Below, in pieces: positions 1 through 6,827 of a stretch of 33,311 bases of DNA (its first letter is position 1; every line of letters starts with the position of its first letter). The stretch is from an uncultured candidate division WPS-2 bacterium (GTDB lineage Bacteria; Vulcanimicrobiota; Vulcanimicrobiia; Vulcanimicrobiales; Vulcanimicrobiaceae), in the NCBI GenBank assembly GCA_937927945.1, contig CALEYW010000038.1, positions 1 through 33,311 on the forward strand, read 5' to 3'. The notes below the pieces were generated by a model, which did not search any database, was not told the origin of the DNA, and saw nothing but the letters and a program-made list of their open reading frames with translations. The translations under genes and the position numbers were made by a program.

Positions 1-33
1 TCGTCGGCAGCGTCAGATGTGTATAAGAGACAG
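1..33 (+). other. Illumina Nextera read-1 transposase adapter (non-genomic)
   Basis: The first 33 bases are the known Nextera/Tn5 read-1 adapter, beginning TCGTCGGCAGCGTC and ending with the 19-bp Tn5 mosaic end AGATGTGTATAAGAGACAG at 15-33. This is library-preparation sequence left on the contig end. It creates a false GTG start at 19 that opens into the precursor gene and adds five spurious residues (MYKRQ). Genomic sequence begins at 34, so the true 5' end of the first gene is missing. Confidence 0.98.
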
Positions 34-501
34 GGGGGAGGCGGTGGCGGTGGTGGCCCCGGCGGCAGCGGAGGGTGTCTGTGCGTAACGCACCCAGTGA
101 CGGTGGCGTGCTGTCTGACGCACCCCGCGACGGTGGCGTGCTGTCTGACCCACCCGGTCTCCATCTGCTACTGCGGCTCGCATCCGCTGACGATCTGCGC
201 GTGCCTCACGCACCCGGCGACGGGTTGCTACTGCCTCTCGCATCCCGTCACGTACTGCGGATGTCTCACGAATGCGATCAGCGTTTGCCAGTGCGGGTCG
301 CATCCGGTCACGCTCTGCGGCCCGATCTCGCAATGCGGTGCGACGTTCCAACCGTGCGGTGCGAGCTTCGATCCGACCGGACCGCTGCAGAATGCGAATC
401 CCGAACAGCTGGCAGCACTCAAAGAACAGCTGCAGCAGCAGCTCGACGCCGTCGAGAAGGCTTCGCAAGAGGCGGAGAAGCGCCGTGGAGGAGGGGGCTA
501 A
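34..501 (+). CDS. Cys-rich repeat RiPP (lanthipeptide-like) precursor, 5'-truncated
   Basis: The gene has no N-terminus because the contig starts inside it; 155 genomic residues are visible. In order they are a Gly-rich stretch, eight contiguous 10-residue repeats rich in Cys, Thr/Ser and a His-Pro pair, a Cys/Gly segment, and a C-terminal charged helix of about 35 residues (NPEQLAALKEQL onward) ending in four glycines. Almost every repeat carries Cys plus two Ser/Thr, which are the substrates for lanthionine rings. The next two genes encode a HopA1-like protein and an RRE-kinase-LanC protein, so a modified-peptide precursor is the natural reading. The usual N-terminal leader would lie in the missing part; alternatively the C-terminal helix acts as a follower. 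A Cys-rich beta-solenoid protein that is not modified is the main alternative. No database family was recognised. Confidence 0.72.
   Translation, partial: GGGGGGGGPGGSGGCLCVTHPVTVACCLTHPATVACCLTHPVSICYCGSHPLTICACLTHPATGCYCLSHPVTYCGCLTNAISVCQCGSHPVTLCGPISQCGATFQPCGASFDPTGPLQNANPEQLAALKEQLQQQLDAVEKASQEAEKRRGGGG
82..321 (+). repeat. Eight in-register 30-bp / 10-residue tandem repeats
   Basis: Eight units of exactly 10 codons run without gaps, for example CVTHPVTVAC, CLTHPATVAC, CLTHPVSICY, CGSHPLTICA, CLTHPATGCY and CLSHPVTYCG. Position 1 is always Cys, position 3 is Ser/Thr, positions 4-5 are His-Pro in seven of eight units, and position 7 is Ser/Thr. Cys lies at position 10 in the first two units and at position 9 in the last six. 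The seventh unit has Asn-Ala in place of His-Pro. DNA of the units has diverged while the residues stay fixed, which suggests selection on the peptide. Confidence 0.9.
487..497 (+). promoter_or_regulatory. Ribosome binding site encoded in the poly-Gly codons of the precursor
   Basis: The last four codons of the precursor (gga gga ggg ggc) form a strong purine-rich GGAGGAGG block, 12-15 nt upstream of the GTG at 510. The C-terminal glycines may therefore be shaped partly by the need for a Shine-Dalgarno sequence for the next gene. The spacing is rather long; the in-frame GTG at 522 would be further away still. Confidence 0.5.
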
Positions 502-509
502 CCACTTTC

Positions 510-1685
510 GTGCCGGTACCCGTGCTGCGTTCGATCTCTGCTGCGGCGTTGCGCACTAGCGCACACTGCGAGTTCGTGCCGTTGACCTCGCTGTGCGCGC
601 GCGACGTGCGTTACCTCGGGGGGCGCACGTCGGAGACGAGCGCGGCGGGGGTACTGCGGCGTCGCGACACGCCGGGACCGTTGCTCACCGTGGTCGACGC
701 GGCAACGCTTCGTACGATCGACGCCTTTCGGCACAAGCGCGCGCGAGATGCGAAGCGCGAGTCATATCTCGACCTGGGGGACGCCGGTTTCGCACGGCTC
801 GTGCTGGACGGCGTCCTCGAGATCGAAACGCCGGCGGGGTTCGTTTGGGGTCCGCCGGCGTTCGACGCCGTCGTCGAACGCTTCGACGATGCGGCAACGT
901 CCGCGATTGCGCGCGGTTCGCGGCATGCGATCGCGTACGGCGCCGCATGCGAGGGTGATGAGGCGAACGATCTCTCCGCGCGGCTCTACTGTTACGGCAG
1001 GGAGCCGGCATCGGCGCGTTGGCGTAGCACGCTGCCGCGGCGCGATTCCGTCGCGGACTTTCTGCGCTTTCGCGACGGCTTGCCGGGCGGCGACGCCGTG
1101 CGCCGAGTCTGGCACGCCAAGCACGCCGATCGTCCGGACGACGGCTGGTTTTCATGGTACCGGCGCGACGTCCTCGGGAAAGTGGGCGCGCAGCAATCGT
1201 ACAAGCTCTACGTGAGCCCAGCGCCGGACGCGCTCCGCGACGCGTTTTCCGCGATCGTCGCGACGCTGACCGAGTCGGACGCCACGACGTTCAAAATCGG
1301 AGCGGACGTCTACGGGGTGCTGCGTCCCGACAAGGTCGTCGCATACTTCGCCACGCGCACGGCCCTCAAACGCGCCGCGAGCGCGCTCGCTCGCGCGCTG
1401 CGGGGAGTCGCCGCGCACGGCGTTCCGTTCACTTGCCCCATCGCCCGGGACGGCCTGCTCTCGTGGGGCTGCGATCCGCCCGCGCGCTCGTCTTCTCCCG
1501 AGCGCGAGAGCTGGCGCCTGTGGATTACCAACCGTCTCGCTGACGGGCTGCTGCGGGCGAAGGCGCAACCGGCACGATCGATCTCGCCCGAGACGTTCGC
1601 GCTCGCGCGGGTCGCGCTCGACGGCGTCGATCCTGTGTCGTGGACGCCGCTCGACGTCGCGTGGCGCCGGGCGCGCGCGAGCTAG
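510..1685 (+). CDS. HopA1-like lanthipeptide biosynthesis protein (probable phosphothreonine lyase component)
   Basis: The protein has 391 residues from the GTG at 510, eight bases after the precursor stop. The central and C-terminal part reads like the HopA1 effector family used in class V lanthipeptide pathways: YKLYVSP (residues 231-237), FKI (261-263), RPDKVVAYF (272-280) and a final segment ending SWGCDPP. OspF/SpvC-type lyases and LanKC lyase domains have a Lys-x-His and a downstream Lys. Here Lys232 and Lys262 are present, but the His position is Tyr234, as is common in the HopA1 branch. The inferred job is elimination of phosphate from Ser/Thr phosphorylated by the downstream kinase, giving dehydro residues. 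The gene stops 4 bases before the kinase-cyclase start, so the two are almost certainly co-translated. The N-terminal 150 residues match nothing I recognise. The family call is by motif only. Confidence 0.68.
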   Translation: MPVPVLRSISAAALRTSAHCEFVPLTSLCARDVRYLGGRTSETSAAGVLRRRDTPGPLLTVVDAATLRTIDAFRHKRARDAKRESYLDLGDAGFARLVLDGVLEIETPAGFVWGPPAFDAVVERFDDAATSAIARGSRHAIAYGAACEGDEANDLSARLYCYGREPASARWRSTLPRRDSVADFLRFRDGLPGGDAVRRVWHAKHADRPDDGWFSWYRRDVLGKVGAQQSYKLYVSPAPDALRDAFSAIVATLTESDATTFKIGADVYGVLRPDKVVAYFATRTALKRAASALARALRGVAAHGVPFTCPIARDGLLSWGCDPPARSSSPERESWRLWITNRLADGLLRAKAQPARSISPETFALARVALDGVDPVSWTPLDVAWRRARAS

Positions 1686-1689
1686 ATTC

Positions 1690-4062
1690 ATGGCGATAAC
1701 CGACGCGCTCGTGCTGCCTGCCGACGTGGTGCTCGTTCCGGTTGAAACGCTGACGCCGGACGTGCGCGGGCGAATCGCGGCCGAAGCCGGCGACGTCGCG
1801 GTGACGCGGCCGTTGTCGCGTTCGCCGTCGCGGCTCGTGGACCGCGACTTCGCCGAGCTGCTCCGTCAATTCGCGACGCCGAAGACCGTCGCCGAAGCGG
1901 TGATCGCCTACGCGCAGTCGGCCGAAGCGGATCCCGAGACGATTCTGGTCGACGCGTACCCCGTCTTGCAAGGACTCGTCGCATCCGGTTTCCTCGTCGA
2001 AGTGAATTCGCCCGCCGCAAGCGCGATCGCTATCACGCTGAAAGCCGGCGAACGCGTCGCCGGTGCTACGGTGAACGGTCCGCTGCAAATCACCGACGAC
2101 GGCGAGCTCTATGCGGTCGCGTTCGACGACGGCGTCCGCGGTGCGTTGAAGATCGCGCGCCGCGACGCGGGTGAGGCGACGCAGCGTCAGCTCGCGAACG
2201 AAGCCGAGATCTTGCGGCGGCTCGACGGGAGCGTCACCCCGCGGGTGCTCGACGCGGGCTCCCACGACGGCCGGGCGTTCGTCATCGTCGAATGGATCGA
2301 CGGAATCGACGCCGCGAGTGCCGCGGCGTCGTTGCGCGCGTCCGGTACCGAAGCTCTCCGCGAGCTGTGCGTCCGGATCCTCGAAGCCTACGCGAGACTT
2401 CACGCTCGAGGGGTGGTGCACTCCGACGTCCATCCGCGGAACGTGCTGATCGGCCCGGACGGGCGCGTCACGGTCATCGACTTCGGGATCGCGCACGCGG
2501 CGAGCGACGGCGATCGGCCGCACCAAGCTCGCGCCGGCGTGCCGTTTTTCCTCGAACCGGAAGCCTTCGATCGGCACGGCGTGCGCGAATCGACCACCGT
2601 CGGCGAACAGTATGCTCTCGGCGCGCTGACGTATCTCTTGATGACCGGCGAGCACTACCTCGACTTCTCGATCGAGCGCACCGCGCTGCTGCAGCAGATC
2701 GCGCTCGAGGGTCCGGTGCCGTTCGCGAGCCGGAAACTTCTTCCGCAGCCCGCACTCGAACGCGTCCTCGCCCGTGCGCTCGCGAAGAATCCGGCTGAGC
2801 GGTATGCGTCGGTGGCGGAGTTCGCCGCCGCGGTCTCGAGCGCTCCGCTGTCCGCGCGCGCGGACGACACGCAAACGTTCGCTCCCGGCGCGCACGACCA
2901 CGACAACTTCATCGACGCGTTCGTCGTGCGGCTGCGACGCGACTCGCCGCTCTTTGCGACGGGCTTCCTCGAAGCACCGACCGCCTCGGTCACCTACGGC
3001 GCGGCCGGAACGGCATACGCACTGTGGCGTATCGCGTGCGCGCGAGGCGACGCCGATCTGCTCGCGCTCGCCGGCGCCTGGTGCGAACGCGCGTCGCGCG
3101 AGCTCGCCTCCGATCGGAGCTACTGCAGCGACGAACTCGAGATGACGCGCGAGATCATCGGCGAGGCGACCCCGTACCACACGGAGAGCGGCGTCCACGC
3201 CGTCGCGGCGTTGATCGCGCTCGGTGCGGGAAACATCCTGGCAGCGCAACAGTCGATCGATGCGTTTATACGCGCCGCGGCACGACGGTGCGCGCGCACG
3301 GAGCTCGTGCTGGGCCGCGCCGGGGCGCTGCAAGCGACGGCGCTGCTTCTCGAAGCACTGCCCGACACGGAATACCTGCGTCCCGATGCGCTGATCCTCT
3401 TCGGCGACGCGCTGTTCGACGAGCTCTGCCGAGCGGTGCGAACGCACGGCCCGATCGCCGAGACGGTCGAGATCGAATACACGGGAATCGCGCACGGCTG
3501 GGCCGGGATGCTATACGCGCTGCTTTCGTGGCTTCGCGTCCGGCGCCGCGGAACGCTGCCCGAAATCGCCGATCGCCTCGCGCAGTTGGCGGCGTTCGCC
3601 CGGCCGGCGGGAAACGGCGTGCGCGTTCCGTGGCACGTTGCGCCGCGCGCCGACGGACCGTTCTTCATGCCCGGCTGGTGCAACGGCAGCGCGGGGTTCG
3701 TGCATCTGTGGAACCTCGCTCACGTGATGTTCCACGATCCGGCCTACGCGACGCTTGCCGAGCGGACCGCGACGAACGTCGCGGAGTCGCTGCACGGCCA
3801 GGAAAGCCTTTGCTGCGGGCTCGCCGGCCAGGCGTACGCGCTGCTGAACATGTACAACCACAGCGGCGAGCGACGCTGGCTCGACCGTGCGGAACGGCTC
3901 GCCGTCGCCGCTCGCCACGCGGCGACGCGGCAGACCCATACACTCGTGAACCGTTCGGAGAGTTTGTACAAAGGTGACCTGGGCGTTGCGGTGTTGCTCG
4001 CGGAGATTCGCGATCCGCGTTTCGCGCGAATGCCGTTCTTCGAGCTCGACGCTGCCGGCTGA
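1690..4062 (+). CDS. Lanthipeptide synthetase: RRE + kinase-type domain + CCG-type LanC cyclase
   Basis: The protein has 790 residues. Residues ~45-110 look like a PqqD-type winged-helix RiPP recognition element (TPKTVAEAV ... VLQGLVASGFLVEV). Residues ~138-390 form a Ser/Thr kinase-type domain: VAIK-like Lys in GALKIA (Lys154), catalytic loop HSDVHPRN with Asp246 and Asn251, and DFG at 264-266. Residues ~420-790 are a LanC cyclase: HGWAG with His602, GWCNGSAG with Cys664, and CCGLAG with Cys708-Cys709. The inferred reactions are phosphorylation of Ser/Thr and Michael addition of Cys to dehydro residues. The usual N-terminal lyase domain of LanKC/LanL enzymes is absent; the HopA1-like protein encoded just upstream probably replaces it. 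The third zinc ligand is Cys rather than His, as in ProcM-type cyclases known for relaxed substrate choice. The ATG follows the previous stop by 4 nt, with no clear Shine-Dalgarno. Confidence 0.85.
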   Translation: MAITDALVLPADVVLVPVETLTPDVRGRIAAEAGDVAVTRPLSRSPSRLVDRDFAELLRQFATPKTVAEAVIAYAQSAEADPETILVDAYPVLQGLVASGFLVEVNSPAASAIAITLKAGERVAGATVNGPLQITDDGELYAVAFDDGVRGALKIARRDAGEATQRQLANEAEILRRLDGSVTPRVLDAGSHDGRAFVIVEWIDGIDAASAAASLRASGTEALRELCVRILEAYARLHARGVVHSDVHPRNVLIGPDGRVTVIDFGIAHAASDGDRPHQARAGVPFFLEPEAFDRHGVRESTTVGEQYALGALTYLLMTGEHYLDFSIERTALLQQIALEGPVPFASRKLLPQPALERVLARALAKNPAERYASVAEFAAAVSSAPLSARADDTQTFAPGAHDHDNFIDAFVVRLRRDSPLFATGFLEAPTASVTYGAAGTAYALWRIACARGDADLLALAGAWCERASRELASDRSYCSDELEMTREIIGEATPYHTESGVHAVAALIALGAGNILAAQQSIDAFIRAAARRCARTELVLGRAGALQATALLLEALPDTEYLRPDALILFGDALFDELCRAVRTHGPIAETVEIEYTGIAHGWAGMLYALLSWLRVRRRGTLPEIADRLAQLAAFARPAGNGVRVPWHVAPRADGPFFMPGWCNGSAGFVHLWNLAHVMFHDPAYATLAERTATNVAESLHGQESLCCGLAGQAYALLNMYNHSGERRWLDRAERLAVAARHAATRQTHTLVNRSESLYKGDLGVAVLLAEIRDPRFARMPFFELDAAG

Positions 4063-4091
4063 CGCGATCCTCGGCCTCGATGCGTGCGCTC

Positions 4092-4130
4092 GATCGCACC
4101 AGAGGGACATGCGGCCCCTCTGATGCGATT
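4092..4130. terminator. Hairpin between convergent genes, probable bidirectional terminator
   Basis: Arms 4092-4106 (GATCGCACCAGAGGG) and 4116-4130 (CCCTCTGATGCGATT) pair over 15 positions around a 9-nt loop. There is one C-A mismatch and one G-U pair when read on +; the mismatch becomes a G-U wobble on the - strand. It lies between the 3' end of the RiPP enzyme gene and the 3' end of the propeller gene. No T-run follows on either side, so termination strength is uncertain. Confidence 0.55.
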
Positions 4131-4141
4131 CGAGCATCGTG

Positions 4142-6376
4142 CTATACCCTCGATAACTCCGGGGTCTGCGCTTCCGTCATCTGGCCGGCATCCGGACGCG
4201 ACGCCGCAGCCGACTGTTGCCGTTGCGACTCTTGCGCGGACGGCATCTCGGCCACGCTAGGCCGCTGTGCGGATGTTTCTCGCCCCGCCGCAAGCGGCAT
4301 TTCGCTCGCCTCCGGCTGCTGCGCCGCCGAGGGCTGCGCGGCAGCCCGCGGCATTTCCGTCTCCTGGGCCTGCATCGCGTCCGACGGCTTCGCGGACGCC
4401 GGCATTTCGATCGCTTCGGGCCGCTGCTCCGCAGACGCCGCCGGCGTTTCGGCCGCCTGCGGCTGCGGCTCCATGGCTGGTTGCGGGGGCGCGGCGATCA
4501 CTCCGCCGAGCCGCTCGTAACCGGTGACCGACGGTCCCCAGCCCGAGCTCGGACTCCAATACTTGTGATAGAGCGCCCTGTCCGTGCCGACGACGAAGAT
4601 GTCGAGACGTTCAGGCGCCCAGCTCACCGCGGCGGGCGCGCCGAGGATGACGCCGCCGAGGAATTCGTAGCCGGTCATGGACGGTCCCCAGCCCGAACTC
4701 GGACTCCAATACTTGTGATACAGTCCCTGGTTCGTACCGATGACGAAGATGTCGAGACGTTGGAACTCCCAGGAGACGGCCACGGGGTCCGCAACGCACA
4801 CGCCGCCGAGACTTTCATAGCCGGTCGCCGACGGTCCCCAACCGGTGCTCGGACTCCAGTACTTGTGGTACAGAGCCAAGTCCGTGCCGCGAACGAAGAT
4901 GTCCAATCGTTCCGGACCCCACGACACGACCCTCGGCATGCCGACGACGATGCCGCCTAAGTACTCGTAGCCGGTGACCGAGGGGCCCCAGCCGGTGCTC
5001 GGACTCCAGTACTTGTGGTAGATCGCAGCATCCGTGCCGACGACGAAGATGTCGAGGCGTTGGAACGCCCAGGACACGGCGACCGGATCCGCGACGCACA
5101 CGCCGCCGAGGTACTCGTAGTTGTTGACGGAGGGACCCCAACCGGTACTCGGACTCCAGTACTTGTGGTACAGCGCCAAATCGGTCCCGCGCACGAAAAT
5201 GTCCAGCCGTTCGGGACCCCACGACACGACGGCGGGGGAACCGACGACGACGCCGCCGAGCCGCTCGTAACCGGTGACCGACGGGCCCCAGCCCGAGCTC
5301 GGACTCCAGTATTTGTGGTACAGCGCCTGGTCCGTACCGATGACGAAGATGTCCAGCCGCTCGAACGCCCACGAGACGGTCATCGGACTTCCGACGATCA
5401 CGCCGCCGAGAAATTCGTAGCCGCCGATCGACGGGCCCCAGCCGGTGGCGGGGCTCCACCATTTGTGGTAGAGCGCGGCATCGGTGCCGACGACGAAGAT
5501 GTCGAGCCGTTCGGGGCCCCACGAGACGACGGAGGTTTTCCCGATCTCGATCGTCCAGACCGAGCACGCCTGTTGCCGATTGTCGGCAAACCGCTGAACC
5601 GTGCCGAACGGGACGCCCAGCTCCTGCCAGGCGCACGTGTCGCCTCCCTCTTCGCTGCCTTCGGTCCATCCCGAACCCACTCTCGGGTCGGTCACTGCTT
5701 CCAGAATCTCGTGCGAGGTGACGCTCTGCCAACTCTGGAGCGGCTGGTTCGCGCCGCATCCGCCGGCCTGCGGGAACGGACACAGCGCATAGTACTGCGC
5801 GTTCCCCCAGGATCCGTGATACGCGCACCACACTGTGCCGTAGTCCTGGAATTGGATGCCGTTCGTGAAGACCAGGAAGAGTCGCTCGGGGCCGAACGGC
5901 GGCAGATGGCCTTGCGCTTGCAGCGTCGTGATCTGGTGCTGCACATCGGCATCCGACGCTTGCGCGGGCGCGGTCGCGACGTGATAGGTCGCACCGAGCG
6001 TTCCGCCGACGACGCCGTACTGCTCGACGACCGGTTCTTGCCGAAGCGGCGCGCCTTGACCGCGCAGGAATGCGGCGAAGCCGGCCAAGTACGCCTGCAT
6101 GCCGTCGATCTCGGCCTGCTGGAACTGCCCCCAGTATAGGGATACCAACTCCGGTGCCGTGATGAGCGGGCCGCCGTGGAACACCATCGGCACGTAGGGA
6201 GGAGCACCGGCCTTCAACGCGTCGATCACGGTCTTCGGCGGAAGGACGGAGATGCGCCGCTCGCTCTGAGCGGCGTCGGACGGTCGCTCAGGCAGCGTCA
6301 GGGCGGGCGTCGGCATCTGACCGCTGCGCGTTTCGGCGCCCGACCCATTTTTCGTTGCGAGAAGTTTCTTCTTCAT
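4142..6376 (-). CDS. Metallopeptidase-like protein with seven-bladed PLL/DUF346-type beta-propeller
   Basis: The protein has 744 residues from the ATG at 6376 (MKKKLLATKNG); an in-frame upstream start at 6463 is possible but gives an unlikely leader. Residues ~60-270 form a domain with SHEILEAVTDP (His222, Glu223), an HExxxEAxTDP pattern that suggests a zinc-peptidase-like fold. Several Cys in this domain (GGCG, DTCAW, QACS) suggest an extracellular or secreted protein, although no classical signal peptide is visible. Seven 50-residue repeats follow, each with SWxxxRLDIFVxGT...LYHKYWSPSxGWGPS...LGG, as in Photorhabdus PLL lectin/DUF346 sugar-binding propellers. The last ~111 residues are low-complexity, rich in Ala, Pro, Gln and Glu, with recurrent EMP triplets. 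It probably binds glycans through the propeller; the substrate is unknown. It is transcribed toward the RiPP cluster and is not part of it. Confidence 0.75.
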   Translation of the reverse strand: MKKKLLATKNGSGAETRSGQMPTPALTLPERPSDAAQSERRISVLPPKTVIDALKAGAPPYVPMVFHGGPLITAPELVSLYWGQFQQAEIDGMQAYLAGFAAFLRGQGAPLRQEPVVEQYGVVGGTLGATYHVATAPAQASDADVQHQITTLQAQGHLPPFGPERLFLVFTNGIQFQDYGTVWCAYHGSWGNAQYYALCPFPQAGGCGANQPLQSWQSVTSHEILEAVTDPRVGSGWTEGSEEGGDTCAWQELGVPFGTVQRFADNRQQACSVWTIEIGKTSVVSWGPERLDIFVVGTDAALYHKWWSPATGWGPSIGGYEFLGGVIVGSPMTVSWAFERLDIFVIGTDQALYHKYWSPSSGWGPSVTGYERLGGVVVGSPAVVSWGPERLDIFVRGTDLALYHKYWSPSTGWGPSVNNYEYLGGVCVADPVAVSWAFQRLDIFVVGTDAAIYHKYWSPSTGWGPSVTGYEYLGGIVVGMPRVVSWGPERLDIFVRGTDLALYHKYWSPSTGWGPSATGYESLGGVCVADPVAVSWEFQRLDIFVIGTNQGLYHKYWSPSSGWGPSMTGYEFLGGVILGAPAAVSWAPERLDIFVVGTDRALYHKYWSPSSGWGPSVTGYERLGGVIAAPPQPAMEPQPQAAETPAASAEQRPEAIEMPASAKPSDAMQAQETEMPRAAAQPSAAQQPEASEMPLAAGRETSAQRPSVAEMPSAQESQRQQSAAASRPDAGQMTEAQTPELSRV
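4478..5527 (-). repeat. Seven 150-bp tandem repeats (propeller blades)
   Basis: Seven units of exactly 50 codons lie back to back. Blades 3 and 5 are nearly identical, and both end in GGVCVADPV. Blades 4 and 6 both begin AVSW.FQRLDIFV. This implies duplication of a two-blade block. Seven blades would close one complete propeller. Confidence 0.9.
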
Positions 6377-6827
6377 AATATGCGTACCGCTGTTCTGGTG
6401 ATTGCGGGGAATTGAGCTGTCGCAGTTTCGTGAAAGAGATGTGAGCGGGACGATGGATCCCATACGTCGATCGCGACCGACGAAGGTGCGTCACTGCGCA
6501 ATCGAACGACTCAGCGAATTCGAGGCGCCTCGATCATCGTCCGGCGATGCAGCGAGCGGCAAGTGCATGCTCGGCCGGAGCTCAAACAAGAACGCAAATG
6601 CGTTGGGTATGTGGGCTGAATCGCCACATCCGTCGTCGACGCGGAATCGTTCGTACCACATTAGTGTACTCTAAATATATTCACTATGGTAGACGGCTTC
6701 GACAGCAGAGAAGCGCGACGAAAGTCCTTTGCTCAGGGGACATTCGTGCGAACGGGCAAGCGCGCCGACGCATACCTGGAATGCAACGCTGGCGGGAAGG
6801 ATCTACGGTTGTGACGGATACCGGCCG
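6377..6827. other. Divergent intergenic region
   Basis: About 450 bases lie between two divergent genes. No convincing long gene is seen. It holds an A+T-rich promoter-like patch at 6661-6687 and a perfect 14-bp palindrome TCGAGGCGCCTCGA at 6520-6533. A 42-codon open frame at 6686-6813 has no recognisable family or clear ribosome binding site. Confidence 0.5.
6662..6686 (+). promoter_or_regulatory. Candidate promoter/operator patch
   Basis: A short A+T-rich island (CTAAATATATT) stands out in GC-rich DNA and is flanked by the inverted pair TAGTG (6662-6666) and CACTA (6682-6686). It lies about 140 bp upstream of the TonB-domain gene. It is a plausible promoter for that gene, with a possible operator overlapping it; there is no further evidence. 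Confidence 0.35.

Noticed and set aside
19..33. Start codon and residues MYKRQ in front of the precursor protein
   Set aside because: They come from the Nextera adapter, not from the genome.
82..321. CRISPR array or simple DNA tandem repeat
   Set aside because: The unit is 30 bp with no spacers, the DNA diverges between units while the codons are conserved, and it lies inside a coding frame.
6520..6533. 14-bp palindrome TCGAGGCGCCTCGA as an operator
   Set aside because: It is GC-rich, single, and far from either start; such palindromes arise by chance in this base composition.
6686..6813. 42-codon open frame after the A+T-rich patch
   Set aside because: No ribosome binding site, family or conservation evidence; noted only in the intergenic entry.
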